From: Burkholderiaceae bacterium
Lineage (GTDB): Bacteria > Pseudomonadota > Gammaproteobacteria > Burkholderiales > Burkholderiaceae_D
NCBI GenBank assembly: GCA_004298905.1
Contig: SCTK01000016.1
Coordinates: 62,001 to 126,000, forward strand
Direction of reading: 5' to 3'
DNA: 64,000 nt
The translations under genes were made by a program, and so were the position numbers. Positions within the stretch are counted from its first letter, which is position 1. Each line of letters begins with the position of its first letter. The notes below the pieces were generated by a model. It ran no database searches. It saw only the letters and a program-made list of their open reading frames with translations, and had not been told where the DNA came from. Below are positions 39,580 through 49,438 of this stretch, in pieces.

Positions 39580-39909
39580 ATGCTGAAACTATTGCTCAGG
39601 CTGCTGCAACTGGTTCTGTTTGTGCTGCTGCTCGCCTTCGCCCTGAAAAACACCAGTGACGTCTCGCTGAAATTTTTCCAGAACTGGGAATGGCAAGCAC
39701 CTCTGATTCTGGTCTTGCTCCTCACCCTGGTGCTGGGTGCGCTGTTGGGCGTGCTGGCTTGCACGCCGCTGTTGATTTCGCAGCGCCGCGCGCTCAACCT
39801 GTTCCGGCAGCGCCATGCCGCCACCAGCGCAAGTCTCCGCGGGCCCAGGATCGCATCGGATACCGAGCTGCCCAATGAGGCGCCGCCCGCCGATCATGTC
39901 CGTTTTTAG
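39580..39909 (+). CDS. lapA: LapA family inner-membrane protein
   Basis: The 109-residue protein has two membrane helices (about residues 5-22 and 43-68) joined by a short loop with NTSDVSLKFFQNWEWQAPL, the DUF1049/LapA signature. With LapB it acts at the inner membrane in controlling LPS synthesis through FtsH and LpxC in E. coli. The C-terminal tail is cytosolic. It lies just before lapB, as usual. Confidence 0.88.
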   Translation: MLKLLLRLLQLVLFVLLLAFALKNTSDVSLKFFQNWEWQAPLILVLLLTLVLGALLGVLACTPLLISQRRALNLFRQRHAATSASLRGPRIASDTELPNEAPPADHVRF

Positions 39910-39921
39910 GCCGAATTGAAC

Positions 39922-41091
39922 ATGATGGAATTTGAATACTGGTGGCTGATCACCATCCCGCTGATTTTTGGTATGGGCTGGCTGGCGGCGCGGCTGGATT
40001 TGAGGCAGTTGCTGCATGAATCACGCGAACTGCCGCGTTCCTACTTCAAGGGCCTGAATTTCCTCGTCAACGAACAGTCCGATCAAGCGATCGACGCCTT
40101 CATCGAAGTGGTGCGGCTCGATCCGGAAACCATTGAACTGCATTTCGCACTCGGCAATCTGTTCCGCAAGCGCGGCGAAACTGATCGCGCGATTCGCATG
40201 CATCTGAACCTCTATCAGCGCAGCGATCTGGAACCCGCACAGCGTGAACATGCCCTGTATGAGCTGGGCCAGGATTACATGAAAGCCGGCCTGCTCGATC
40301 GCGCCGAGCAATCCTTTAGCGCATTGAACGACAGCCGCCACGCTCGCGACGCGCAACTGGCCTTGCTGGAAATCTATCAGCGCGAACACGACTGGAACAA
40401 GGCCATTGCCGCCGCACAACAATTGCAACACACGCATGGGATCAATCAGGCCGGCTTGCTGGCGCACTTCTATTGCGAACAGGCGCAGGAAGCGCTGCAA
40501 CGTCAGCAATGGGAAAACGCCGAGGCGTTGCTGACACAGGCCTTGAGTGTCTGCCCCCACCACGTGCGGGCCTCGATGCTGCAAGGCGAGTTGAAACAGC
40601 AACAGGGCCAGACCCGCGCCGCCGCCGAGATCTGGTCCACGCTGGCGCACCAGCATCCCGAGTTTCTCCCGCTCATTGCGCGCCGCTACTACGCCGCGAT
40701 GCAGGCGCAAGGACGCGCCGCCGAAGCGGAAACACGCTTGCGTGCCTATCTGGAAAAACGGCCGTCGCACGATATTCTGTTGACCCTGTTCGATACCGCT
40801 CAGGAGGCGCACGGCGCAGCCGCCGCGCTGACCCTGCTGCAACAGGAATTGCGCCGCGCACCCACCCTGCAAGCATTCAACCGCTTGCTCGGCATGCAAC
40901 TGGAAAATGCGACGGGCGACGAACGCGCCATGCTGGAATCGATCAAGCATCTGATTCACCGCCATGCGCGACAGATGGAGCGCTACACCTGCCAGGCCTG
41001 CGGCTTCAAGGCGCGCGAATTTTACTGGCAGTGCCCGGGCTGCGCACACTGGGATAGTTATGCGCCGCAGCGGCAGGAAGAAACGGAATAA
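39922..41091 (+). CDS. lapB: Lipopolysaccharide assembly protein LapB
   Basis: The 389-residue protein has one N-terminal membrane helix (EYWWLITIPLIFGMGWLAARLD), a conserved ELPRSYFKGLNFLVNEQ segment, about nine TPR units, and a C-terminal rubredoxin-like zinc or iron site: CQAC ... CPGC. In E. coli LapB (YciM) directs LpxC to FtsH to balance LPS and phospholipid. I chose the ATG at 39922; the TTG at 39916 is possible. It is coupled to lapA, 12 bases apart. Confidence 0.95.
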   Translation: MMEFEYWWLITIPLIFGMGWLAARLDLRQLLHESRELPRSYFKGLNFLVNEQSDQAIDAFIEVVRLDPETIELHFALGNLFRKRGETDRAIRMHLNLYQRSDLEPAQREHALYELGQDYMKAGLLDRAEQSFSALNDSRHARDAQLALLEIYQREHDWNKAIAAAQQLQHTHGINQAGLLAHFYCEQAQEALQRQQWENAEALLTQALSVCPHHVRASMLQGELKQQQGQTRAAAEIWSTLAHQHPEFLPLIARRYYAAMQAQGRAAEAETRLRAYLEKRPSHDILLTLFDTAQEAHGAAAALTLLQQELRRAPTLQAFNRLLGMQLENATGDERAMLESIKHLIHRHARQMERYTCQACGFKAREFYWQCPGCAHWDSYAPQRQEETE

Positions 41092-41121
41092 CGCAGCAGA
41101 ATTTTGTATAAGGGAAGTGGA

Positions 41122-42480
41122 ATGAACATCACAATTATCGGTAGTGGTTATGTGGGATTGGTCACGGGAGCCTGTCTGGCCGATGTCGGCAACAACGTGT
41201 TGTGTCTGGATGTGGATCAACGCAAGATCGACATTCTCAACAGCGGCGGCATTCCGATTTACGAACCCGGCCTGAAAGAAGTTGTTACGCGCAACCGCGC
41301 CGAGGGACGCCTGCGCTTCACCACCGATGTCGCAGCCAGCGTCGCGCACGGACAAATTCAATTCATCGCCGTCGGCACACCGCCGGACGAAGACGGCTCG
41401 GCCGATTTGCAATATGTGCTCGCCGCCGCACGCAATATCGCCACCCACATGCAATCGTCCAAGATCGTGATCGACAAATCGACGGTGCCGGTCGGCACCG
41501 CGGACAAGGTGCACGCAGAAATCGCCAAGACCCTGAAGCAACGTGATGCCAACATTCCATTCAGCGTGCTGTCCAACCCGGAATTTCTGAAGGAAGGCGC
41601 GGCAGTCGAGGATTTCATGCGTCCCGATCGCATCGTCATCGGCCTGCCCGCCAGCCCGCAACAGGAAGAAGTCAAGGAAGCCATGCGCGCCCTGTACGCG
41701 CCATTTCAGCGCAATCACGAACGCATGTTGTTCATGGATGTGCGCTCGGCCGAGTTGACCAAATACGCCGCCAACGCGATGCTGGCCACGCGCATTTCTT
41801 TCATGAACGAACTGGCCAATCTGGCCGAGATTCTCGGCGCCGATATTGAAATGGTGCGTCAGGGCATCGGCTCCGATCCGCGCATCGGCTACCACTTCCT
41901 CTATCCCGGCGTCGGTTATGGCGGCTCGTGTTTCCCCAAGGATGTGCAAGCGTTGATTCGCACCGCCGCCGAGAACAACTATCCGCTGCATGTGATGCAG
42001 GCCGTGGAAGTCGCCAACAATCTGCAAAAACTGCGCATCGCCCACAAAGTAACCAAGCGTTTTGGCGATGACCTGACCGGCAAGCATTTCGCCATCTGGG
42101 GCCTGGCTTTCAAACCGAATACCGATGACATGCGCGAAGCGTCAAGCCGCTACATCATTCGCGACCTGCTGCAAAAAGGCGCCACGCTGGCGCTGCACGA
42201 CCCGGTGGCGATGGAAGAAGCGCAGCGCTGCCTCGCCCTGGATCTGGAAGACATGCCGGGTTGGGAAGAACGCGTGCAGTTCTGCGACGACGCGCACACG
42301 GCCCTGCACGCTGCCGACGCCCTGCTCATCCTCACCGAATGGAAAGCCTTCCGCAGCCCCGATATGGATGCCCTCAAGACCGCGTTGCGTCAGCCGATCA
42401 TTTTCGACGGCCGCAACCTGTATGATCCCGCGTGGATGCGCAAGCTGGGCTTTGAGTACGAAGGCATTGGGCGTAAGTGA
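41122..42480 (+). CDS. ugd: UDP-glucose 6-dehydrogenase
   Basis: The 452-residue enzyme oxidises UDP-glucose to UDP-glucuronate with NAD. Motifs are the Rossmann start [41 protein letters not shown] and the catalytic Cys in [16 protein letters not shown]. The product feeds polysaccharide or modified lipid A synthesis. A GGGAAG ribosome-binding site precedes the ATG. A terminator-like hairpin follows. Confidence 0.96.
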   Translation: MNITIIGSGYVGLVTGACLADVGNNVLCLDVDQRKIDILNSGGIPIYEPGLKEVVTRNRAEGRLRFTTDVAASVAHGQIQFIAVGTPPDEDGSADLQYVLAAARNIATHMQSSKIVIDKSTVPVGTADKVHAEIAKTLKQRDANIPFSVLSNPEFLKEGAAVEDFMRPDRIVIGLPASPQQEEVKEAMRALYAPFQRNHERMLFMDVRSAELTKYAANAMLATRISFMNELANLAEILGADIEMVRQGIGSDPRIGYHFLYPGVGYGGSCFPKDVQALIRTAAENNYPLHVMQAVEVANNLQKLRIAHKVTKRFGDDLTGKHFAIWGLAFKPNTDDMREASSRYIIRDLLQKGATLALHDPVAMEEAQRCLALDLEDMPGWEERVQFCDDAHTALHAADALLILTEWKAFRSPDMDALKTALRQPIIFDGRNLYDPAWMRKLGFEYEGIGRK

Positions 42481-42514
42481 AAAGTGAAGCGTGACTTGGT
42501 GCTACGCACCTCAG

Positions 42515-42545
42515 GTGAAACGTGGGGTACTGCGTTTCATTTTTC
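42515..42545 (+). terminator. Probable terminator after ugd
   Basis: A 7-bp stem TGAAACG/CGTTTCA (42516-42522 with 42533-42539) with a 10-base loop is followed by five T. The 42481-42598 gap also repeats GTGAAA/TTTCAC words, giving alternative pairings. Confidence 0.5.
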
Positions 42546-42598
42546 ACCTTTCACATTTCACCCAAGCACTCTCTCGGTATTAAATTGGTAGAACGACA

Positions 42599-43543
42599 AT
42601 GCAGCAATACACACCCGAACAACTCAAACAAGCCCGCGTACTCGTCATCGGCGATCTGATGCTGGATCGCTACTGGTTCGGCGATGCGCATCGCATCTCG
42701 CCGGAAGCGCCGGTGCCGGTGGTGCGCATCGAGCGCACTGAAGATCGGCTCGGCGGCGCGGCCAACGTGGCGCGCAATGCGCAGACGCTGGGCGCGGCGA
42801 CGGCCATCATGGGCGTGGTCGGCCAGGATGAGGCGGGCGATCGCGTGGAATCGCTGCTGCAAGAAGAAAACATCAAAACCCATGTGCAGCGCGATGCCAG
42901 CCTGCCCACCACCATCAAGCTGCGCGTCATCGGCCGTCAGCAGCAATTGATTCGCGTCGATTTTGAAAGCACACCCAGCCACGACGTGCTGCTGGGCAAA
43001 CTCGAATTGTTCAAATCCATCCTGCCGGACTTTGATGTCATCGTCCTGTCCGATTACGGCAAGGGCGGGTTGACGCACATCCGCGAAATGATTGCCGCCG
43101 CACGCGCGGCAGGCAAGAAAGTTCTGGTCGATCCCAAGGGCCGCGACTACGCGCGCTACACCGGCGCCAGCCTGCTCACGCCCAACCGCGCCGAGCTGCG
43201 CGACGTGATCGGCGCCTGGCAAGACGAAGCGGAGCTGGAACAGAAAGCGCAAGCGCTGCGCAAGCAACTGGATCTCGAAGGCTTGCTGCTGACGCGTTCG
43301 GAAGAAGGCATGAGCCTGTTTCAGGAGGCGCCGACCTTGCATGTATCGGCGCAGGCACGCGAAGTCTATGATGTCTCCGGTGCGGGCGACACCGTGATCG
43401 CCACGCTGGCGGTGATGCTCGGCATTCACGCGCCCTTGCACGATGCGGTGCAGATGGCCAACCGTGCCGGCGGCATCGTGGTCGGCAAACTCGGCACCGC
43501 CGTGGTCACGCCCGCCGAACTTTTTCAGGAAGCGCAGTCATGA
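42599..43543 (+). CDS. rfaE1: D-glycero-beta-D-manno-heptose-7-phosphate kinase (RfaE1)
   Basis: The 314-residue kinase phosphorylates heptose-7-phosphate at O1 in ADP-heptose synthesis for LPS core. It has the PfkB signatures [38 protein letters not shown] and [16 protein letters not shown], with the catalytic Asp in the GAGDT motif. The adenylyltransferase half (RfaE2) that is fused in E. coli HldE is absent, so it must be a separate gene elsewhere. It overlaps rfaD by ATGA. Confidence 0.95.
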   Translation: MQQYTPEQLKQARVLVIGDLMLDRYWFGDAHRISPEAPVPVVRIERTEDRLGGAANVARNAQTLGAATAIMGVVGQDEAGDRVESLLQEENIKTHVQRDASLPTTIKLRVIGRQQQLIRVDFESTPSHDVLLGKLELFKSILPDFDVIVLSDYGKGGLTHIREMIAAARAAGKKVLVDPKGRDYARYTGASLLTPNRAELRDVIGAWQDEAELEQKAQALRKQLDLEGLLLTRSEEGMSLFQEAPTLHVSAQAREVYDVSGAGDTVIATLAVMLGIHAPLHDAVQMANRAGGIVVGKLGTAVVTPAELFQEAQS

Positions 43544-44523
43544 GCATCGTCGTCACCGGCGCGGCCGGTTTCATCGGTAGCAATCTGGTCAAGGCCTTGA
43601 ACGAGCGCGGCGAGACCGACATCATCGCCGTCGATAACCTCGCGCAGGCCGACAAGTTCCGCAACCTCGTCGATTGCGAACTGGTCGATTATCTCGATCA
43701 GGATGAATTTCTGGAACGTGTGCAAAACGGCAGCCTCGGACAAGTCCGCGCGATTCTGCATCAGGGCGCGTGCTCGGACACGATGGAAACCGACGGCCGC
43801 TACATGATGGAAAACAATTTCCGTTATTCACAGCATCTGCTCAGTTATTGTCTGCGCCACCAGGTGCCATATCTGTACGCTTCCTCAGCGGCTACCTATG
43901 GCGGCAGCGACACCTTTGTCGAACAACGTCAATACGAAAAACCGCTCAACGTCTACGGCTATTCGAAATTCCTGTTCGATCAAGTCGTGCGCAAGGTGCT
44001 GCCCACGGCACATACACCGATCACCGGCTTCCGCTATTTCAACGTTTATGGCCCGCGCGAAAATCACAAGGGCCGCATGGCTTCGGTCGCGTTTCACAAC
44101 TTCAATCAGTTCCGCGTCGAAGGCAAGGTGAAATTGTTCGAAGGCTGGGACGGCTACCAGGCTGGTTGCCAGCAGCGCGATTTCGTTTCGGTCGAAGATG
44201 TCGTCAAGGTCAATCTGCATTTCCTCGATCATCCGCACTCGGGCATTTTCAACCTCGGCACCGGCCGCGCGCAAACTTTCAACGATGTCGCCATGACGGT
44301 CGTCAACACCCTGCGCCAGCAACAGGGCCAACCCGCGCTGCCCCTGGAAGCCCTGGTGCAGCAAGGCCTGCTGGAATACATCCCCTTCCCCGACGCGCTC
44401 AAGGGCAAATACCAAAGCTTCACGCAAGCCAATATTGAACGTCTACGCAGCGCGGGCTACAGCGCCCCCTTCCTCACCGTGGAAGAAGGTGTGCAACGTT
44501 ACGTGCAGTGGCTACAAAAATAA
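43540..44523 (+). CDS. rfaD: ADP-L-glycero-D-manno-heptose-6-epimerase
   Basis: The 327-residue epimerase has the NADP Rossmann motif [16 protein letters not shown] at its start, the [10 protein letters not shown] strand and the catalytic Tyr/Lys of YGYSKFLFD. It converts ADP-D,D-heptose to ADP-L,D-heptose for the LPS inner core. A segment [20 protein letters not shown] is typical. It is translationally coupled to rfaE1 through ATGA. Confidence 0.97.
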   Translation: MSIVVTGAAGFIGSNLVKALNERGETDIIAVDNLAQADKFRNLVDCELVDYLDQDEFLERVQNGSLGQVRAILHQGACSDTMETDGRYMMENNFRYSQHLLSYCLRHQVPYLYASSAATYGGSDTFVEQRQYEKPLNVYGYSKFLFDQVVRKVLPTAHTPITGFRYFNVYGPRENHKGRMASVAFHNFNQFRVEGKVKLFEGWDGYQAGCQQRDFVSVEDVVKVNLHFLDHPHSGIFNLGTGRAQTFNDVAMTVVNTLRQQQGQPALPLEALVQQGLLEYIPFPDALKGKYQSFTQANIERLRSAGYSAPFLTVEEGVQRYVQWLQK

Positions 44524-44591
44524 GCGTCAACCGAATCCCCGAGTTTTGCGTTGTAGCGTAGGTTGTTCCCACCACCATAAGAGGAGGAAGT

Positions 44592-44999
44592 ATGTTGAAC
44601 AAACTATTACTCGGACTCGCCGGAGTGTTGTTCGCTGCATTTGCCTGGGCCGTGGACGTCAACACGGCCAGCCAGGCCGAACTGGAATCGATCAAAGGCA
44701 TTGGCCCGAAAACCGCCGCAGCCATCATCGCCGAACGCAAAAAAGGCGGCTCTTTCAAAAACACGCAAGATCTGGCGGATCGCGTCAAAGGCGTGGGCAA
44801 TACCAATGTGGAAAAATTCAAGGCTGCCGGTTTGACAGTCGCTGGTGAAAAATCCAGCGCCGCCCCGGCAGAAAAAGTGACCACCAAGAAAGAGGCTAAA
44901 CCTGCGGACAAAGCGCCAGTAGCTGCGAAGGATGAGAAAAAAACCAGCGAGAAGGACAGTAAAAAGAAAACCAAAAAGGACGCTGACAAGAGCAAATAA
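44592..44999 (+). CDS. ComEA-type helix-hairpin-helix DNA-binding protein
   Basis: The 135-residue product has a signal peptide (MLNKLLLGLAGVLFAAFAWA) and one HhH unit pair (VNTASQAELESIKGIGPKTAAAIIAERKKGGSFKNTQDL...VKGVGNTNVEKFKAAG). The last 45 residues are a Lys/Ala/Glu-rich tail. ComEA proteins hold double-stranded DNA in the periplasm during natural uptake; without other com genes here, competence is only a possibility. It has a GGAGGAAG ribosome-binding site and is followed by a strong terminator. Confidence 0.88.
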   Translation: MLNKLLLGLAGVLFAAFAWAVDVNTASQAELESIKGIGPKTAAAIIAERKKGGSFKNTQDLADRVKGVGNTNVEKFKAAGLTVAGEKSSAAPAEKVTTKKEAKPADKAPVAAKDEKKTSEKDSKKKTKKDADKSK

Positions 45000-45010
45000 A
45001 AATACTCTGT

Positions 45011-45052
45011 CCGCACCCCAGGCCCCGCAAATGCGGGGCCTGTTTGTTTGTG
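45011..45052 (+). terminator. Strong intrinsic terminator after the comEA-type gene
   Basis: CAGGCCCCGC-AAAT-GCGGGGCCTG (45019-45042) is a perfect 10-bp stem with a 4-base loop, followed by TTTGTTTG. Confidence 0.88.
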
Positions 45053-45092
45053 CGGTATGATTCCAGCGTGCATTTCAAACGACCGACCCATC

Positions 45093-45995
<903 letters not shown>

Positions 45996-46036
45996 GGCAG
46001 GGCCAACATGTATATTCACAAACCCTAGGAGACATC

Positions 46037-47176
46037 GTGATCGAGCAAAAAATTAATGAATTCTTTGGTGATACTGAGTCTACTGGCTTTGGAACAGGTT
46101 GGTGGAGTGGGATATCGTCGGCATTTTTTGGAGCTCTTTCATTCGGAGCAGTTTTGTGTCTGCATTTTCCTCAACTGCTAAGCTCTCCTGAACTGCGTTC
46201 CCATTATCCAATGGGCACCATTCGCGTTCTAATCCAATGCCTCATATTGGCGGCAATTTTATTCGGAATTATCTCCTCGATTCTGCGCAAGAAAAAGATT
46301 TTGGGGTTGACTGGAATGTCGCTTGCCCTGGCGGCAGCGGCTTTGGGCGGATCAAGTGTACCGATTAACGAAACTTTGCACGACGGGCCCGCAATCGGCC
46401 TAGACTGGTTTTTGCTTGATTTGTTTTTGATGTCACTCATTTATGTGCCCATCGAGAGACTCTGGCCTCAGTATCCAAAACAAGGAACCTTCAGGGAACA
46501 ATGGACTTTGGATATCGTTTATTTTCTGTCCACCCATCTTCCCATACAAATTTTATCGCTTCTCGTCTTATTGCCCGCAACCCAGGCTACTAAATATTTG
46601 GCCGTTCCAAGCATTCAGCAGTTCATCGGTCAGATGCCTTGGTTGTTACAGTTTTTTTTAGCCGTTGTGGTTGCAGACTTTGCTGAATGGTCCATTCATT
46701 GGGCTCTGCATAAAGTACCTTTTCTATGGCGGTTTCATTCTATCCACCACTCCTCCAAGGCGCTCGATTGGATTGCGGGCTCACGTTCCCATTTTTTCGA
46801 TGACACCCTGGTACGTGGGTTTATCCTTGTTCCCATGATGCTGGGATTCTCTCAAAATATCATCGTGGCGTATTTGATTTTTGTTACCCTTCACGCTACC
46901 TGGACCCATTGCAATTTTCGTCCCAATGCCAAATGGCTCGAAAAGTTTTTGGTTATGCCCAGATACCATCATTGGCATCACACCTCTCAAAAAGAGGCCA
47001 TCGATAAGAACTTTGCCATTCATTTTCCCTGGATAGATAAAATTTTCGGAACTTATTATTTTCCTGATGAATGGCCGAAAGTTTACGGCCTGGATGGCGA
47101 AGAAATTCCGAATGGCTTTATCAGGCAAACCTACGAGCCATTTATAAAAAAGAACAAACATGCTCTAAAAATTTAA
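46037..47176 (+). CDS. Fatty-acid-hydroxylase-superfamily membrane protein
   Basis: The start is a GTG with an AGGAG site 6 bases before, giving 379 residues. The protein has about seven hydrophobic segments and the diiron His boxes of the fatty acid hydroxylase/sterol desaturase superfamily: HWALH (221-225), HSIHH (234-238), a His pair in HATWTH (286-291) and HHWHH (311-315). Superfamily members hydroxylate or desaturate lipids; one, alkylglycerol monooxygenase, cleaves ether lipids. The gene is AT-rich compared with cysM, a sign of transfer. It overlaps the next gene tail to tail by 12 bases. With the reductase and AGPS-like gene beyond, a role in modifying ether-linked or other membrane lipids is inferred. 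Confidence 0.8.
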   Translation: MIEQKINEFFGDTESTGFGTGWWSGISSAFFGALSFGAVLCLHFPQLLSSPELRSHYPMGTIRVLIQCLILAAILFGIISSILRKKKILGLTGMSLALAAAALGGSSVPINETLHDGPAIGLDWFLLDLFLMSLIYVPIERLWPQYPKQGTFREQWTLDIVYFLSTHLPIQILSLLVLLPATQATKYLAVPSIQQFIGQMPWLLQFFLAVVVADFAEWSIHWALHKVPFLWRFHSIHHSSKALDWIAGSRSHFFDDTLVRGFILVPMMLGFSQNIIVAYLIFVTLHATWTHCNFRPNAKWLEKFLVMPRYHHWHHTSQKEAIDKNFAIHFPWIDKIFGTYYFPDEWPKVYGLDGEEIPNGFIRQTYEPFIKKNKHALKI

Positions 47177-48022
47177 TGCCTCCAAAGGAACATCCTTCGG
47201 GATGTCTGCACCCTTTGCCGTTGCTTTGACCAAGCCAAGATATTTCATGAATTTGACAGTGATAAATCCAAAGTCATATTCAGCCACATCGTGGCTTAGC
47301 CGCAAAAGGCCTGGATGGTGGTGATGGTTATTCTGTAAGCAAGCGCTAAAGGTCGCCGTAACTGGTAGCCACTCACCAATGTTCATGGCATTGTCGTGCT
47401 CGTCGTTATAGCGTCGATACCCATATTTTCTGGTGTGGGTCCAATAATTCTGAATCATATTTACCCACAAGGCAAAAATTCGCATCCCAACCCACATCAC
47501 TAACGCAAACTTCAAATCTCCCACCAACCACCATAAGAGAGAGAAACTGAAAATTTGTGAGAATGTCGCGAAAAAATTGTTCGCAACGAGCCTGAATGGC
47601 CACGACTTAAAAATCTTGTCGTTAGCCAGATTCTCATTGCATGAATAAGGAATTACGCAGAGATACAATGTTCGCCAGAAACCATCGCTTGCAAGTTTAT
47701 TGGGGTCTCCAGGATGGTCCGAATATTTATGATGCAATCGATGGCGATTCACCCAGGCGACCGGATCAACATAGAGCCCGAAGAAGTTATTCACAAGAAT
47801 GACGAGTTTTATGAACCATTCTTTGTAGTCGAGTGAACGATGTGCAATTCCCAAATGAAGAACATCGGCCAAATACAGTCCAGCTAGAAACCAGAAAAAG
47901 AAAAAGTAAACTCCGCCTATTAGTAGACCAATCCAGGGGCCCAAATGAGCTGGTGCGAAAATCATGCACGCCAACAGATCGAAAATAATAATCGAATAGC
48001 CAATGACATTGTATATTTTCAT
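47165..48022 (-). CDS. Membrane fatty acid desaturase
   Basis: I chose the ATG at 48022, which has a GAGGAAA site at proper distance; an in-frame ATG at 48040 is less likely. The 285-residue protein has four or more hydrophobic segments and three His boxes: HLGIAH (56-61), HRLHH (94-98, in HRLHHKYSDHPGDPNK) and HHHH (233-236, preceded by QNN). The arrangement and the HxxHH...SDxxGDP text match the delta-9 acyl-lipid/acyl-CoA desaturase group. It would insert a cis double bond in an acyl or alkyl chain at the inner membrane. Base composition is AT-rich like its convergent neighbour. Upstream 48023-48202 is a divergent promoter region with no gene seen. Confidence 0.85.
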   Translation of the reverse strand: MKIYNVIGYSIIIFDLLACMIFAPAHLGPWIGLLIGGVYFFFFWFLAGLYLADVLHLGIAHRSLDYKEWFIKLVILVNNFFGLYVDPVAWVNRHRLHHKYSDHPGDPNKLASDGFWRTLYLCVIPYSCNENLANDKIFKSWPFRLVANNFFATFSQIFSFSLLWWLVGDLKFALVMWVGMRIFALWVNMIQNYWTHTRKYGYRRYNDEHDNAMNIGEWLPVTATFSACLQNNHHHHPGLLRLSHDVAEYDFGFITVKFMKYLGLVKATAKGADIPKDVPLEALNF

Positions 48023-48202
48023 GATGAATTTCCTCGCCATTTCTTAAACCGAGATTAGAACTGCTTTCACAGCATATGTAAATGCGGAATTAAGCAACAG
48101 CCGCATAAAGCCTTGCGAGAAGTAATGGCTTAATGCTACTTTCTCTCCATCGATTTCGACGAAGCGGATTATTGACGTGCTCAACCAAAGTTCTTTTCAT
48201 CT

Positions 48203-49438
48203 ATGAAGCTTGAGACATTTCCCAAGACCGTCTTTCTGACCGGCGCCACAGGCGTCCTGGGCGGCAGCATTTTGAAAGACCTTCTTCAATCGACTTCATC
48301 TCGTATCTATTGCCTGGCACGTGGCAAAGATCTGGTGCATTGTCAGGAACGTGTTCGTTCGTTTCTCCGTGTTTATGACGCTAATGGGGCACTGGAGTCG
48401 GCGTTCCTCTCTCGCGTGATTGTGCTGTGGGGAGACGTGACTCAGGATCGGCTCGGGCTATCGAAGGCGACTTATGCCGAACTTCAAAGCCACACGGATA
48501 TCACGATCCACGCGGCAGCCAACACGAGCCTGCTTCTCAAATACAAGCGACTCGAACCAATCAACGTTCAGGGCACCGGTCGCGTGATTGAGTTCTGTCT
48601 CGGCACTGTTGAGAAAAGCCTTTCTTATGTCTCCACTTACACGGTGATGGGAGACAAGACTTTCGATAACAGCGTCCGCTTCCAGGAGACAGACTATGAC
48701 CTGGGGCAGGGATTCAAGTACATGAACTATCAGCGCTCGAAGTTCCGTGCCGAAGCCATGGTAAGGGCGGCTCAGGGGCGTGGTCTGAAGTGGCGCATCT
48801 TCCGTCCGGGACAGATTTATGGCGATTCGACCACCGGCGCATATCCGCATTCCGAGACCCAAGTCACGGGACTGTTCTACGATCTCTTCAAAACCGCGAT
48901 GGACACACGGGTAATGCCCGAATCTTACATACACTACGACGTCGTACCTGTGGATTACGTGAGCCGTGGAATCGTCGCTCTTTCTGCGGGTGTTGAGAAT
49001 TTCTTCGACGTCTATCACCTGACCAACCCTGACGCGAAAACGTTTTCTCAGGTCATGGGGCTTCTGCGGGAAATTGGCTACCATATTGATCTGCTTCCCG
49101 AAGAGATCTACAAACAGAGGCTTCGACGCGGTGAGATCACGAAGAACGGCGAACCCTACACGAGCACGATTCTGAAGGCTTTCAATCTCTGGTATTTTAT
49201 CTCTGAGATCAGCTTCTACGTCAGCGCGATGACGGACTGCGAGTACACGCGCTCGAAGCTTGAGACGCTGGGAGTGACCTGCGCGCCAATCAATCGCAAG
49301 CTCATAGAAACCTATGTGCATGCTGGAATCCGGGGAGGTTACTTTCCGAGTCCCTCGCATAGTGATAACCATAATGCGACGCGAGCACCAGTCGACTTCT
49401 CGGCTAATCTTTTCAGCGCAGAAGGATGCCCCACATGA
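48203..49438 (+). CDS. Fatty-acyl (thioester) reductase, extended SDR
   Basis: The 411-residue protein has a Rossmann NAD(P) motif VFLTGATGVLGGSIL (10-24), the GDVTQDRLGLS segment, NVQGTGRVIEFC and a catalytic Tyr/Lys pair in YQRSK (Tyr176, Lys180). This is the male-sterility/thioester-reductase group that reduces acyl-CoA or acyl-ACP to aldehyde or fatty alcohol. No carrier or adenylation domain is attached. The Shine-Dalgarno is weak. Its stop overlaps the AGPS-like start (ATGA), so the two are coupled, and a fatty alcohol is exactly the second substrate of AGPS. Confidence 0.82.
   Translation: MKLETFPKTVFLTGATGVLGGSILKDLLQSTSSRIYCLARGKDLVHCQERVRSFLRVYDANGALESAFLSRVIVLWGDVTQDRLGLSKATYAELQSHTDITIHAAANTSLLLKYKRLEPINVQGTGRVIEFCLGTVEKSLSYVSTYTVMGDKTFDNSVRFQETDYDLGQGFKYMNYQRSKFRAEAMVRAAQGRGLKWRIFRPGQIYGDSTTGAYPHSETQVTGLFYDLFKTAMDTRVMPESYIHYDVVPVDYVSRGIVALSAGVENFFDVYHLTNPDAKTFSQVMGLLREIGYHIDLLPEEIYKQRLRRGEITKNGEPYTSTILKAFNLWYFISEISFYVSAMTDCEYTRSKLETLGVTCAPINRKLIETYVHAGIRGGYFPSPSHSDNHNATRAPVDFSANLFSAEGCPT

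Noticed and set aside
40021-42087. Long minus-strand frame opposite lapB and ugd
   Set aside because: Antisense shadow across two well-defined plus-strand genes; no motif.
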